This document shows, piece by piece, positions 54,323-64,000 of a DNA stretch of 64,000 bases (the first letter of the stretch is position 1; each line of letters opens with the position of its first letter). A program made the translations under genes and the position numbers. The notes below the pieces were generated by a model. That model had not been told where the DNA came from and searched no databases. It saw only the letters and a list, made by a program, of their open reading frames with translations. The DNA is from Coemansia sp. RSA 487 (lineage: Eukaryota; Kickxellomycota; Kickxellomycetes; Kickxellales; Kickxellaceae). The stretch is from assembly GCA_027577595.1 (NCBI GenBank), contig JANBRJ010000029.1:1-64000 (forward strand). The letters are read 5' to 3'.

Positions 54323-54328
54323 AATAAA
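54323..54328 (+). terminator. Poly(A) signal of eEF2
   Basis: AATAAA 34 bp after the stop codon. Confidence 0.6.
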
Positions 54329-54462
54329 AACGTTTCCTCTCCAATCTTCTCTTTTTCTAAAAGTTATTTCTCAGTACTTGGTTATCACAGTCTACTTGCT
54401 TGATAATGTCTACTTTGCTGAAAGCGCGTCTCGTGTATGTATTATGTTGTGTAGCTTGCTGC

Positions 54463-54464
54463 TG

Positions 54465-54495
<31 letters not shown>

Positions 54496-54496
54496 C
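54463..54496. repeat. (CTGC)n microsatellite
   Basis: About eight tandem CTGC units in the eEF2/MOB1 convergent region, followed by T-rich sequence. Likely length-variable. Confidence 0.8.
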
Positions 54497-54609
54497 GCCT
54501 TTAACGAGCAGCAGAAGCACTGCTTTTTGTTTTTTGTTTTTTTGTTTTTTTTTTACAATATTTGGAATGGGATAATGTTACTGATCAAGACAGAGAGAAT
54601 AGAGACGAG

Positions 54610-55296
54610 CTAGGCAAGGATTTTGATGACGTCCTTGACGGCCTGGAGCTCGGTGTCGCTGACCAGCTTGTACTTTGTAACGAAAAGCGTAAAGTGGGTG
54701 AAGCTGGTGTTGAGCATGGTTGCCAGGCCGACCTGGCAGATCTGAGGGTAGTGGTGCCAGTAGAGGTGTGCGTAGACCCGCAGCATGCGCTTGAGGATTT
54801 GGGAGGCGATTTCGGGCCTGAAGTTGGCAGGGAACGGCTGGCCCAGATCCACAGGAAACAGACGCGTGTCGTCCAGCTGAGAGTCAATCCACTTCATCAG
54901 TAGCCGAACATACTTGTTCGCAGGCACCGGTGTCGGCTCCTTGTACGTGACACCGTCGCGCCAAAAGTACACGTAGCTTTCGCCAGCGCACATCTTGGGG
55001 CACGTTTCGTCTGTGCAGTGGTGGCTGACGGACATGAACAGCATGTTGACGTGGTTGTAAAAGTCCACGATGTGGCACGCTATCCACTCGTCCAGCGACT
55101 CGCCTTCGGGCAAGAGCACAGCTTCGTGGAGACTGGCTTTTCCCAGCGTGCTTTCGGCGTACTGTCGGAGCTGGTACTGCACGGACCCGGTGCCTGTGCG
55201 CCCGGCATCGGCGGAATTGTTGATGGCCACCGAGTCCATGCCACGCCGATTCGGCCGCGAGGTCATTCCCCGTGTCCAGAGCCCGAGAAAGTTCAT
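54610..55296 (-). CDS. MOB1: MOB1-family kinase activator
   Basis: Intronless, 228 residues, family length. Mob1 binds and activates NDR/LATS-type kinases (yeast Dbf2) in mitotic exit, septation and the Hippo-type pathway. The start MNFLGLWTR resembles MSFL. YQLRQYAESTLGKASLHEAV and GESLDEWIACHIVDFYNHVNMLF are conserved. CTDETCPKM gives the two Cys zinc ligands, and the His ligands are in RVYAHLYWHHY. NTSFTHFTLFVTKYKLV ends the fold. Relative to metazoan MOB1, the region between the finger and the LF motif is well conserved (YVYFWRDGVTYKEP). Confidence 0.93.
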   Translation of the reverse strand: MNFLGLWTRGMTSRPNRRGMDSVAINNSADAGRTGTGSVQYQLRQYAESTLGKASLHEAVLLPEGESLDEWIACHIVDFYNHVNMLFMSVSHHCTDETCPKMCAGESYVYFWRDGVTYKEPTPVPANKYVRLLMKWIDSQLDDTRLFPVDLGQPFPANFRPEIASQILKRMLRVYAHLYWHHYPQICQVGLATMLNTSFTHFTLFVTKYKLVSDTELQAVKDVIKILA

Positions 55297-55908
55297 GCTG
55301 CGCAGAGAGCTATGTTCGGCTGGGTGTGCGGGTACAAGATAGTGGGGGGTGCCAAATGCAAACAGAATTTATAATTAGCCAAAATGCAAATGTTGGGATG
55401 GTTAAATAAAAACAACACGGTCAGGCGGCAAGCAGCAGCAGAAAGAAGCCACAGCGCTTTTAGAGGCAAAGCAGCAGCCACTTTTCTCTTTTGTTTTCTG
55501 AATTGCAAATTTGAAAGATGCAGCAAGAGCTGCTGTGGCTTGAGCAGGTAGCGACGAGTACTTTTCTGAACCCATGGCTCGTTTCCTGAAGCAGCAAAGG
55601 TATAGATAGGTGTCACTTGTAGGAGAGGGAACAAGGGCCTGGCGGTTGAGCTAAATCGAAACCAACAAACACTCCCCTCCACAAAGATGAGGGCAGCACA
55701 AACAGTTCTTTCTATTGGTCTTTGGAAGTCCGCTCCTCTCTCTCCCTCTTTATATCTCAAGCATCATCGTTTCTCGTTTCGTTGTCACAATTCTTTTCTT
55801 CTCCACATCTTGCCTTTTTTGTACTTTAAAAAAATTAAATTCTTCATTTTCGACAGCTTTCTTTGCTTCATTTAACTTTTATTATTGCTTTCGTGTCAGC
55901 TATACAAA
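55297..55908. other. Divergent promoter region, MOB1 and BAR protein
   Basis: About 610 bp. T-rich before the BAR gene start (55735-55905). No gene recognised. Confidence 0.5.
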
Positions 55909-56843
55909 ATGAGTTTTTGGTAAGATAGAGAGAGAGCCTGTTTTCTTTTGCACACCTTACGCACCTGGGCGGCAGTAACGTCAATCGCCTGGAATCTATG
56001 TCTGCAGACAATAGCGTTTTCTCATAAAGCCTCCAAGCCCCCCGCCATACACACTTTCATCTGCTAACATGTAGGGACAGCACAAAAAAGACGTTCTCTC
56101 GGGCTGGAACTGGGCTCCGTGGCGGCAACGCGCAAACAGCCGACCCTGAATTCAACGAGCAGGAGCAGAGATTCAGAAACCTGGAGCGCCGCGCCATGAA
56201 GCTTCTGCAGGAGACAAAGGACTACCGCAGCAGCGTCTCGGGGATGGTGATGTCGCAGAACGCTCTGGCAGAGAACCTCACGGCCTTTATGCTCGATGTA
56301 CAGCGGCCGCAGGACTACCAGAGCGCCTACCGCCAGGCGGCCATGGCTATTGCGCAGAACTCGCACCCGCAATTCGACGAGGCATACACGCGCACGGTGA
56401 TGGAGCCGATGGCGCAGTACTGCGGCTACATGCCCGAGTTCACCAAGGCGCTAAAGAAGCACAAGAACCTCTACAGCGACCTGGAGAAGGCCAGGCGTGC
56501 GCTTGCCAAGGAGCAGAGCAAGGTCGGCGAGGGTGTGATGTGCGTGGAGCGCGCAGAGCAGGATGTGCAGTACGCCGAGGACGCATTCAACACCATGAAC
56601 AAGGCGCTGGTCACCGAGATCCCAAAGCTCATCAACTCGCGCGTGTACGTGACTGACCCGTCGTTCGAGGCCTTTGTCAAGACACAGCTGCAGTTTTTCA
56701 GCGATTCGCTCGAGCAGATGGACAAGGTTGCCCGCTATCTGCCGCCCCAGGGCGGACCGGAAGACGACAAGGTCCTGGACCAGCGCGTGGAGAACGTGAT
56801 GGAGCAGGTGCGCTCGCTTGCCATCTGCACCCTCAACGTCTAG
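55909..56843 (+). CDS. RVS161: BAR-domain protein, RVS161/Hob3-like amphiphysin
   Basis: Two exons: an 11-nt first exon 55909-55919 (ATG AGT TTT TG) and 56075-56843, giving MSFWDSTKKTFSRAGTGLRGG, 259 residues; yeast Rvs161 is 265. Donor GTAAGA; acceptor ATGTAG after a GCTAAC branch site. The N-BAR protein bends membranes and, with an Rvs167-type partner, drives vesicle scission in endocytosis and helps actin and Cdc42 control. Amphipathic N-terminus, then long helices (FRNLERRAMKLLQETKDY; KHKNLYSDLEKARRALAKEQ) and DPSFEAFVKTQLQFFSDSL, as in Rvs161. No SH3 domain, as expected for this subtype. Confidence 0.93.
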
Positions 56844-57005
56844 ATCTCTAGATCTCTCTCTACAAGCCATGCACGGGATCTAGCTATTCATCTTTTTTGC
56901 CTTCTGTTTATTCTTTTGTCAACATGTCCTTCTTCCCCCCCCCGTATCACCTAAAACACACTAGAAAATAGTAGGCAGGATCCACAGCAACTATGCTGTG
57001 CATTT

Positions 57006-58844
57006 CTATCGCCTCAACACGCCAAATCGAAGAAGTTGCATGTATCCCAGCTGCAGAACGCATCCGACATACACCAGGAAATCCAGTGCCGCCATTTGCA
57101 CGCGGCTCGCTAGGCTGGGCCCAAGCGCCGCAGAAAGCACGACATTAAGCACGGCAAAGGTTATTGAAAGCATCGGAAGCACAACAGCAAACCCTAGCCA
57201 TCCAGCCCACTGCCAAATGCTTTGTCTTTTGGACATGCCAGCGCTAGATGATGATGATGGTGACGATGAGTCCTGGATTCCTGCTGCTACATTCCCATCT
57301 TCACCTTTTCGATCCGGCTGTCTGCACTGCCACGGGCGGCTGAATTTGAAGGTGGCTGCGATATCGTTCTCGAAATACGCCTCCACCACCTCGTCTCGAA
57401 CCATCCCTGGCGCCAGCCCAATCTCATAGCTGACGCCCCCGCGCTTGCGTGCCAGCTGTGGCGCGTCAAATGGGATATGGCCGCCCATTGCACGCACTAC
57501 ATCCACCGACGTGCGCACACACCCTTCCAGCAGCGGCACGCCAGGCGACGTGTACGTCCCTACAAACCAGATGCCACACTTGCCCTGATGCGTGTGGACC
57601 GTGTTGATCTGCCGCTGCGACTCGACTGTCACTAGCGAGCGATGGAACCTAGTAGTGCTGATGATCTTTGCTTTGTCCAGGGCAACAAGCGGATCGACTG
57701 TCTGGAACACTTGCGTGCTAAACTTGCAGCCGCTCGTTGTCTGCTCAACATAGTTGATCCAGTGCGATGCCATGGCGTTGGATCCGCCGGCTGTCGTGCG
57801 GATGTTGACGCCGCGCCATTCGTCGCGGTTCGTGGGCATCACAGCCTTGTCGCGGTGCGTCACTACGTAGGTGTCCTCGTATGGCACCGACTGCAACGCC
57901 TTGATAAGCTCGTTTGGCGGATACTCCGCCGACCCGTATTTGCTTTCCTCCTTGTTGCCGGTGGACAGCAGCAGCGCAGCAACATCGGCAGGCGTTGCCA
58001 GCACTACCTCATCGAAATAGCGCCTTTCGCCGTCGCCGGACACCAGGCAAACCTGGTTGCTCTTGGCACCAGTGCCAGCATCACAGGGTATCATTTCCTT
58101 GATCGATGTGCCCAGATGCACCGACGACAGACCACGGGTGAGTATGTCGCATACTTCCTGGATGCCGTTTTTGGCCTTGCGGATCCGACTGCCAAACAGA
58201 ACCTTGGTCGTAAAGTGCAAGATGGTGTTTGCCGGGTACGCCGCCGCAGCTTCCAGCGAGCATGTCAGCAGGCTGGCGATAAACGGAATAAACACCTGAT
58301 CGACAAACGCTCGTTCGTATCTCCCCTGCTGAAGATACTGGCCAATGGTTATCGATCCCATGTTCTGGCTGGACCCTTGCAGCAGCCCATGGTCGGGCAT
58401 TCGCATCAGCTTCAGGCACGCAAACGCAAGGCGCACCCACTCGCGCGTAATCGTCACACGCTCTGCGCATCCAATGCCGTCCGGTATCGGCATCTGGAAG
58501 TCCTCGAATGGCAAATTCGTATACGACCAAACCGAAGTATCGCTGTTGTCGCGTGTGAACCCGAGCGAGTAGTCTGCTGCTGCGAAATCTATGCCCAAGT
58601 ACCTGTACATACGGTACAGATACGGGTAGTAGTCGGGGGTGAATACTCGGAAGGGCACGTCTACGCGCACGCCCTCAATTGTCAGCGAACCCATGTCCAT
58701 ACCTACGCTTCTGGACTTTTCAAACAGCTCTACCGCGTACCCGCTTTTCTGCAAGAAATGCGCTGTTGTTAGCCCTGCAAGTCCTGACCCGACCACGGCC
58801 ACCCTCTTGCTTGTTACCGTGCTCTCTGTCATCATAAACCCCAT
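57006..58844 (-). CDS. FAD-binding amine-oxidase/desaturase-like protein with membrane C-terminus
   Basis: Intronless, 612 residues. The N-terminal dinucleotide motif is VAVVGSGLAGLTTAHFLQKSGYAVELFEK, a GxGxxG FAD fold of the amine oxidase/phytoene desaturase group. VFTPDYYPYLYRMYRYLGIDF and IWFVGTYTSPGVPLLEGCVRTSVDVVRAMGG follow, the latter the C-terminal FAD contact. The last 90 residues contain two or three hydrophobic segments (WAGWLGFAVVLPMLSITFAVLNV, FLVYVGCVLQLGYMQLL), suggesting membrane attachment. Substrate unknown; related fungal and bacterial proteins are poorly studied. Low-complexity SSPSSSSS precedes the membrane part. ATG 58844 has a second in-frame ATG four codons later. Confidence 0.87.
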   Translation of the reverse strand: MGFMMTESTVTSKRVAVVGSGLAGLTTAHFLQKSGYAVELFEKSRSVGMDMGSLTIEGVRVDVPFRVFTPDYYPYLYRMYRYLGIDFAAADYSLGFTRDNSDTSVWSYTNLPFEDFQMPIPDGIGCAERVTITREWVRLAFACLKLMRMPDHGLLQGSSQNMGSITIGQYLQQGRYERAFVDQVFIPFIASLLTCSLEAAAAYPANTILHFTTKVLFGSRIRKAKNGIQEVCDILTRGLSSVHLGTSIKEMIPCDAGTGAKSNQVCLVSGDGERRYFDEVVLATPADVAALLLSTGNKEESKYGSAEYPPNELIKALQSVPYEDTYVVTHRDKAVMPTNRDEWRGVNIRTTAGGSNAMASHWINYVEQTTSGCKFSTQVFQTVDPLVALDKAKIISTTRFHRSLVTVESQRQINTVHTHQGKCGIWFVGTYTSPGVPLLEGCVRTSVDVVRAMGGHIPFDAPQLARKRGGVSYEIGLAPGMVRDEVVEAYFENDIAATFKFSRPWQCRQPDRKGEDGNVAAGIQDSSSPSSSSSAGMSKRQSIWQWAGWLGFAVVLPMLSITFAVLNVVLSAALGPSLASRVQMAALDFLVYVGCVLQLGYMQLLRFGVLRR

Positions 58845-59591
58845 TATGACAAAAGAAAGTATAAGTGCTTTCTAATAGCAATAGTAGTAGCAGTCGATAG
58901 AAAAAAAAAAGAGCGGGTTCAAGAGAAAAACTGTCGGTTCGACAAGGACAAAAAAATACAATATAGTCAGGTCCCTTTTGTTAGACTAGCTGCTTTGTTT
59001 AGGGTAGGTTTTACTGTCCCGTTCTACTGACAACGCAATCGAGAATAAATAACGCACAAGCAAATGTTAAACAATATGACAATATAAAAAGAGGGACTGT
59101 AAAATGGCAAAGGGATACTTGCTTTACCCAAGAGCTGGCCCAGGAATTGCAACAGCAGTTTATAATATATATATTTCCTTGAATGAACTTTGCAATATAG
59201 CTTCTAGACAAACAATATAAAGCTTTGCTTTAATCTCTAAAATATACTTTTACACATCAATTCTAGTGCAAAGTGGATGTAGAGCAAAAAAAGACCAGAA
59301 AAATAAAAGGTCTTGAATATGTCACGGTTATCGCATGTCTTTGTATTACCTTTCAGCCCAGGCCTTGTGCTACACTTGAAAGCAGCAGTCTAGCTCATGT
59401 ATTTCATATAATTTTATGCAGGGCATGTAATTTGATGCACTATGCTTGAATGGCCATATAGTTTTCAATTGGGCAGGGAAATTAAAATATTTAATAAAAG
59501 TCGATCATCACGGTTTAGCCGAGCATCAAAAGAGCTGCTAGCTTTAATCAGAAAAAGGAGAACATGGGAAACACCCAGACAGACGCTTTGC
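58845..59591. other. Intergenic region, FAD oxidase promoter and ADE5,7 3' end
   Basis: About 750 bp of AT-rich DNA, with no supported gene. A short minus-strand ORF (59011-59211) has no domain. Confidence 0.5.
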
Positions 59592-61982
59592 TCACCAGTT
59601 GCTTGTGTTTGCGACCAGCACGCTCTCGCCATCGCTGGCGTTTGCGCTAAGCTTGCCAATAACGTACGCATCCTCTTTGGCTGCAGCAAGAGCACTCATT
59701 ACGCTGTCAGTATTATCCTTGGAGACAACAAGAACCATCCCAATGCCGCAGTTGAAAGTACGTGCCATCTCCTCGGCTGCGATTCCGCCGGCTTTCTTGA
59801 GCCATTTGAACACGGCAGGAAGCTCCCATGCCGACGCGTCGATTTCAACGCCAATGTTCTTTGGCAGCACACGGGGGATATTGTCGATAAATCCACCGCC
59901 GGTGATGTGTGCCATGCCCTTTACCAGACGCTTGTGGATAAGCGGCAACAGCTGCTTGACATAAATGCGTGTCGGGGTAAGCAGTGCCTCGCCAACGGTC
60001 TTTCTGCTATCTGTGCCGGTAGTCCAGGGACAAGCACTGTGGAAGTCAAGGCCGGCATTCGCAACAACCTTGCGCACAAGGGAGAAGCCGTTCGAATGGA
60101 CTCCTGACGAGGCAAGGCCGATAAGGACGTCGCCGTCTTGGATCTCATCCATGCAGGGCAAAATCTCGTTACGCTCAACTGCTCCGACAGCAAACCCAGC
60201 CACGTCGTAGTCGCCCTCGCTGTACAGGCCAGGCATTTCGGCGGTTTCCCCACCGATAAGCGCACAGCCAGACTGGAGACAGCCGTCAGCAACGCCTTTG
60301 ACAAAGTCGCGGGTGGCCTCAACATCAAGGTGGCCGCAAGCATAGTAGTCCAAAAAGAACAGTGGCTCAGCGCCCTGGACAATGATATCGTTGACTTGCA
60401 TAGCAACAAGATCGATTCCCACCGTGTCGTGGATCTTCATCTCGTGCGCAATCTTGAGTTTCGTGCCCACACCGTCGGTGGCCGAAACCAAAACAGGGTC
60501 CTTGTATCCAGTGGCCTTGAGGTCGAAGACTCCGCCAAACCCGCCAATATCAGAGTCGGTGCCTGCACGACGCGTGGCCTTGACTATCGGCTTGATCAAA
60601 TCAACAAGGCGGTTGCCAGCGTCGATATCAACACCAGCATCAGCGTATGAAAGCCCAGCACTGCTGGCAGCTGCCTCCTCCTTCAGATACTTGATGGCAC
60701 GGAAGCCTATATCGGAGCGACAAAACCCGCCCTCAAAGTTCACTGTTTTCACGCACGCATACGCGCGGTCCAGCGCTTCCTGAAGTGTGTCACTGACGCC
60801 GGTGACTGCTAGGACACGACCGCCAGAGGTGACAGTGCTGTCTCCGTCGAGCTTGGTTCCGGCGTGGAACACTTGTGTCCCCTGAGGCGGCTGACCGAAC
60901 GAAATCGCATGCTCCTTGGGATACGAACCGGGGTATCCACCAGAAGCCATGATGACCGTCGCCGCATAACCCTTCTTGAAGGTCAGAGGAACTGCGTCGA
61001 GACGTCCCTCGGCAGCAGCCATGAACACATCCGACAGATCACAGGTGTCATCCAGAAGAGGAAGAACAACCTCAGTCTCTGGATCCCCAAAACGGCAGTT
61101 GTACTCTAGCACCTTGGGCCCGTCTGCTGTTAGCATGAACCCTGTGAACAGGCAGCCGACAAACGGGAAACCGTCCTTGCGCATCCCATCGATCGACTGC
61201 TTCAGAACCGTCTCGTGGATAGTTTTGAGGATCTGGGGCGTGGCTACGGGAGCGGGTGCATATGCACCCATGCCGCCGGTATTGGGACCCTCGTCGTTGT
61301 CGTAGGCGCGCTTGTGGTCCTGCGCGGCCGGGAAGCTAGCGACTGTGTATCCATCGGAAAGAGACAGGATGCTGATTTCTTGCCCAACAAGGAGCTCCTC
61401 AATAACAACCTCGTCGCCGGCAGATCCAAACTCGCGGTCGACCATAACAGACTTTAGAGCATCAAGCGCTTCTTCTTTGGCCTTTGGAATGATAACGCCC
61501 TTGCCAGCAGCAAGCCCAGATGCCTTGATGACGACATCAAAGCTGGCGCTCTGTACAAACTGGCGCGCCTTTTCGTAGTCGGTAAAGTTGCCGTATGCAG
61601 CAGTAGGGATTCCGTGCTTCTGCATAAAATCTTTGCTGAATGCCTTTGATCCCTCCATGCGTGCCGCCTTTGCCGATGGCCCAAACACGGGGATGCCGAC
61701 CTTCTTGAACGCATCGGTGATACCGTCGACAAGGGGCTGCTCGGGTCCTGGAACAACAAGACCAACATTCTGGGACTGTGCGAACTCTACAAGCGCGGGG
61801 AAGTCGTTCTTGCCATGGCTAATAGGCACATTCTCAATTTTGGAGCTGGTGCTGGCGGTGCCGCCGTTTCCGGGAGCAACAAAAACCTTGCCCACCTTTG
61901 GCGACTTTGCAAGAGTCCACGCAAGAGCATGCTCGCGACCGCCACTGCCTACGATCAGCACGTTCAACGGACTATCAGCCAT
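59592..61982 (-). CDS. ADE5,7: Bifunctional GAR synthetase / AIR synthetase
   Basis: Intronless, 796 residues; yeast Ade5,7 is 802. Purine synthesis steps 2 (phosphoribosylamine plus glycine plus ATP) and 5 (FGAM to AIR), cytosolic. The GARS half (about 1-430): [34 protein letters not shown], the ATP-grasp segment [13 protein letters not shown], and [12 protein letters not shown]. The AIRS half (from about 450): [58 protein letters not shown] (as VNDIIVQG), [14 protein letters not shown] and [16 protein letters not shown]. The order matches the yeast fusion, without the GAR transformylase of animals. Together with ADE4 it makes two purine genes in 37 kb. Confidence 0.98.
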   Translation of the reverse strand: MADSPLNVLIVGSGGREHALAWTLAKSPKVGKVFVAPGNGGTASTSSKIENVPISHGKNDFPALVEFAQSQNVGLVVPGPEQPLVDGITDAFKKVGIPVFGPSAKAARMEGSKAFSKDFMQKHGIPTAAYGNFTDYEKARQFVQSASFDVVIKASGLAAGKGVIIPKAKEEALDALKSVMVDREFGSAGDEVVIEELLVGQEISILSLSDGYTVASFPAAQDHKRAYDNDEGPNTGGMGAYAPAPVATPQILKTIHETVLKQSIDGMRKDGFPFVGCLFTGFMLTADGPKVLEYNCRFGDPETEVVLPLLDDTCDLSDVFMAAAEGRLDAVPLTFKKGYAATVIMASGGYPGSYPKEHAISFGQPPQGTQVFHAGTKLDGDSTVTSGGRVLAVTGVSDTLQEALDRAYACVKTVNFEGGFCRSDIGFRAIKYLKEEAAASSAGLSYADAGVDIDAGNRLVDLIKPIVKATRRAGTDSDIGGFGGVFDLKATGYKDPVLVSATDGVGTKLKIAHEMKIHDTVGIDLVAMQVNDIIVQGAEPLFFLDYYACGHLDVEATRDFVKGVADGCLQSGCALIGGETAEMPGLYSEGDYDVAGFAVGAVERNEILPCMDEIQDGDVLIGLASSGVHSNGFSLVRKVVANAGLDFHSACPWTTGTDSRKTVGEALLTPTRIYVKQLLPLIHKRLVKGMAHITGGGFIDNIPRVLPKNIGVEIDASAWELPAVFKWLKKAGGIAAEEMARTFNCGIGMVLVVSKDNTDSVMSALAAAKEDAYVIGKLSANASDGESVLVANTSNW

Positions 61983-62405
61983 GTTATGTGGTGTTTGTCT
62001 GAATATCTAGTGGTTAACCGGGTAAACCGAGGGTTGACGGTGATTCTCTACAAATTATAAAGCCAAGAAAAAATATATAGGGGCTATAGAGAAGAAAGTC
62101 CAGAGTCGAAAATATAGATAAAGCTGAAGCAAACGCATGTTGTTCTGCCACTTTCGCCCTTATTGAAAAGAAAAAAATTCATGATCCAACCAGTTCAAAA
62201 AAAAAAAAAAAGTAATCCACGCCTGCATCGTTAATCCGAGATTATGCTTTTTTGGAGCGGTTTCATGTTAAGCCCCATGCCTTCAGCTCAAAGAACATGA
62301 GTATTTCCATGGTTTATTTTGCAAGTCTTGGCAAGAACTGAAAGAAAAATAAGATCTGGCAAGTCCAATAAAAGACTCCAAGACACACCGCCGTCACAAC
62401 ACCGT
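61983..62405. other. Intergenic region, ADE5,7 promoter and RPL20 3' end
   Basis: About 420 bp, AT-rich, with a poly-A run near 62195-62210. No gene recognised. Confidence 0.5.
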
Positions 62406-63628
62406 TTAGTAGAAAGTCGAGGGGCGCTTGGCAATGATGAGGGAGCGGTCGGACCTCTTGGCAGCACGGGTGTTGCGGTGGGGCAGAGGGAACTTGAGAG
62501 CAGGCTGGATGAGCTGCTGGATGTAGGGGCGGCGGACGTCAGCGGCCTTAACCTCGGCAACGCGGATGATCTGCACGGAGCTGAAGCGGGCACGGTGGCG
62601 GGCAGCCATGTCCTGGTAGCACGAAGTGACGGCTTCGGCGCGGGTAGTCTCACGGTACTCCTTGTACATGTTGTGGGTACCCGAGCGCGAGTCGTAGCGG
62701 AGCCAGATACCAAAGTTCTTGACGGTCAGAGGCTTGGACTCGAAGATCTCGTTGACCGAGACGATCTCACCGCTGGCGCGCTTGGCCTTGTGCAGCTTCG
62801 ACAGGAAGTACCAGTAGCGAGACTTGGCAACAACCTCGTTAGGCGCAAAGATGCGCATGCGGAAGAGCTTGGGAGTGGGCTCATTCTCGGTAGGCAGCCT
62901 GCGGCCGATAACCTGGTACTCGTGGAGCTACAATAATAATGTCAGAAGCAGTACAACGCAGACTTTGTAATTAGTTGCTATTTCGTTCGTTATCTCACCT
63001 TCGCCGTGGCGTAGGTCAAGAGGCAAGAGGCAGCTGCAAAACAAGCAATAAACCGTATGTTGCGCGATAATAACGACTGCTGTAGCGAAATCGGCGGGCA
63101 TTGGGGTATGGTCTCGCGTTGCGCTTCATGGGTGTATAATACGATAGTACTTTTGCAACAGCAGCGATACCCCCTTTTACGCATTCAGATGGACCCGTTG
63201 CATTCTGGTGGCAAGTTCCGCTTCCTTCTGTTGGATTTGGAGTCGTGGGGCTTTGAATAAACGATTCTTGCATCGTAGAATATACAACAGTCAAGTCTCC
63301 TCCACATTTCGGCAAAGAAGGAACTGTCGTAAGTATTGCCTATACTACTGTTGCTGTTATTGCCATCAATCCCAATTAGGCTTTTCTTCGTTATTATTGA
63401 TGATTCGCAGAATCTTCGAATTCCAACAAATTCGCCAAACCCCCCCTTGCACCAATTACGCTGCTGTTATTGACATAGCTTCACATCGCTGATCTGCGAT
63501 TGATTCACATAGTCGCATCCATCGTAATACCCGAATAGCAGCACTGTCGTTATCGACTCGCATCCATCACGCCATACACGCCAGAACCACGCATCCATCG
63601 TCTCGTCAACGAAACTTACTCTTGCCAT
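62406..63628 (-). CDS. RPL20: 60S ribosomal protein eL20 (L18a)
   Basis: Two exons, 63620-63628 (ATG GCA AGA) and 62406-62927, 176 residues; yeast Rpl20 has 172. MAR is followed by [17 protein letters not shown], as in yeast [67 protein letters not shown] and a RPSTFY end are diagnostic. Cytosolic large-subunit protein. The intron is long for this window (692 bp, GTAAGT...TTGTAG). It contains a 35-bp exon-like segment (62999-63033) with good splice signals on both sides which, if included, puts a stop soon after MAR. No conserved protein sequence is lost by skipping it. Confidence 0.96.
62999..63033 (-). other. Possible poison cassette exon inside the RPL20 intron
   Basis: TTGTTTTGCAG stands before and GTGAGA after this 35-nt segment (minus strand). 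Including it after ATGGCAAGA gives a stop six codons into the segment (LPLAS then stop) and shifts the frame, which would target the mRNA for decay. The flanking downstream intron would be only about 71 bp. It is seen only as splice-signal geometry. Confidence 0.4.
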
Positions 63629-63947
63629 TGTGAAAACTAGAAAAATAATATTTTAATAGTGCTGTGAGGCTGAAAAGGGAGTAAACCGAATAGATGTGGC
63701 CGTTTGTGCGGATTCAATATCCACCCTCTGCAAAATCAACTGGGATTTTTCTCCTATGTTTTGTTTGAAAACAAACGCCCACAGAAGTGGGCAGTTGTTG
63801 ATCTGGTGATTACCACTCTTTGTCTGGATCACTGGTTTTAAAGAAGCTCCTCTCTTTGATCTTTCTTGTGCTTGCTTCTTTCACAATTCCAAGTTCTCTA
63901 TTTATATTTGCATTGTTGCGACTTGTTCTACTTTAATTAAATTCAAA
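63629..63947. promoter_or_regulatory. Divergent promoter region, RPL20 and the last gene
   Basis: About 320 bp between divergent starts; T-rich on the plus strand before the ATG at 63948. Confidence 0.4.
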
Positions 63948-64000
63948 ATGGAAAGTTCATTTGTCACCGACTCACAAGACATATTGGCCAAGGACACCAG
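63948..64000 (+). CDS. Start of an unidentified gene, cut by the window end
   Basis: ATG in AAAATGG context after a T-rich leader opens a frame to the edge: MESSFVTDSQDILAKDT. Too short to name. The leader and start context look like the other genes here, and the divergent arrangement with RPL20 supports a real gene. Confidence 0.5.
   Translation, partial: MESSFVTDSQDILAKDT

Larger units (their letters stand above)
54290..54609. other. Convergent region, eEF2 and MOB1 3' ends
   Basis: About 320 bp with the eEF2 poly(A) signal and a (CTGC)n run. No gene. Confidence 0.5.

Noticed and set aside
57642-58772. 376-codon ORF antisense to the FAD amine-oxidase gene
   Set aside because: Antisense shadow of a well-supported protein.
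1-64000. tRNA genes and rRNA
   Set aside because: No cloverleaf with A and B boxes found by eye; a GGTTCGAA-like word at about 1469 has no matching arms. A tRNA scan would settle this.
1-64000. Retroelements or virus-derived genes
   Set aside because: No reverse transcriptase, integrase, capsid or LTR-like repeats recognised.

Overview
The window is nuclear DNA of a fungus. Compact genes carry a few short GT-AG introns, many with a TGCTAAC/CTAAC-like branch point. The proteins are fungal in character: NOP58, eEF2, an RVS161-type BAR protein, bifunctional ADE5,7, saccharolysin and a TDA3-like oxidoreductase. The standard code fits every ORF. An early-diverging lineage (Zoopagomycota or Mucoromycota) is my guess, from the presence of Fanzor and the overall gene style; no marker in the window proves it. 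All exon joins below were worked out by reading splice sites, frame and family conservation, not from transcripts.

Region 1-8.4 kb is AT-rich and gene-poor and is the accessory part. It holds one long intact gene (3662-6181) for a Fanzor protein, the eukaryotic relative of TnpB/Cas12 RNA-guided nucleases. Its catalytic residues are intact, and several perfect hairpins lie directly downstream, where a guide (omega/f) RNA would be expected. Foldback sequences are frequent upstream. A second, divergent and internally deleted Fanzor copy lies at about 35.3-36.1 kb on the minus strand.

Region 8.4-14.6 kb is a tandem array of three MATE-family transporters, the last two clearly the closest pair. 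From 15 to 34.8 kb come housekeeping and regulatory genes: a KHDC4-like splicing protein with a long polyQ tract, mitochondrial inner-membrane protease subunits IMP2 and IMP1 (about 12 kb apart), a TBC protein, a TDA3-like FAD oxidoreductase, a matrin-type zinc-finger protein, triosephosphate isomerase divergent from ADE4, a LIM protein, a small GPI-type surface protein, an MDR reductase and a large orphan.

Region 36.3-64 kb holds an MFS transporter, a PGAP2-like protein, NOP58, TOE1, a TMEM70-like protein, a His-rich membrane protein with a beta-rich C-terminus, saccharolysin, eEF2, MOB1, an RVS161-like BAR protein, an FAD amine-oxidase-like protein, ADE5,7, RPL20 and the start of one more gene. 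ADE4 and ADE5,7 cover steps 1, 2 and 5 of purine synthesis. KHDC4, WBP4-like, NOP58 and TOE1 all act in RNA processing. No rRNA, CRISPR array, retroelement or convincing tRNA was seen.
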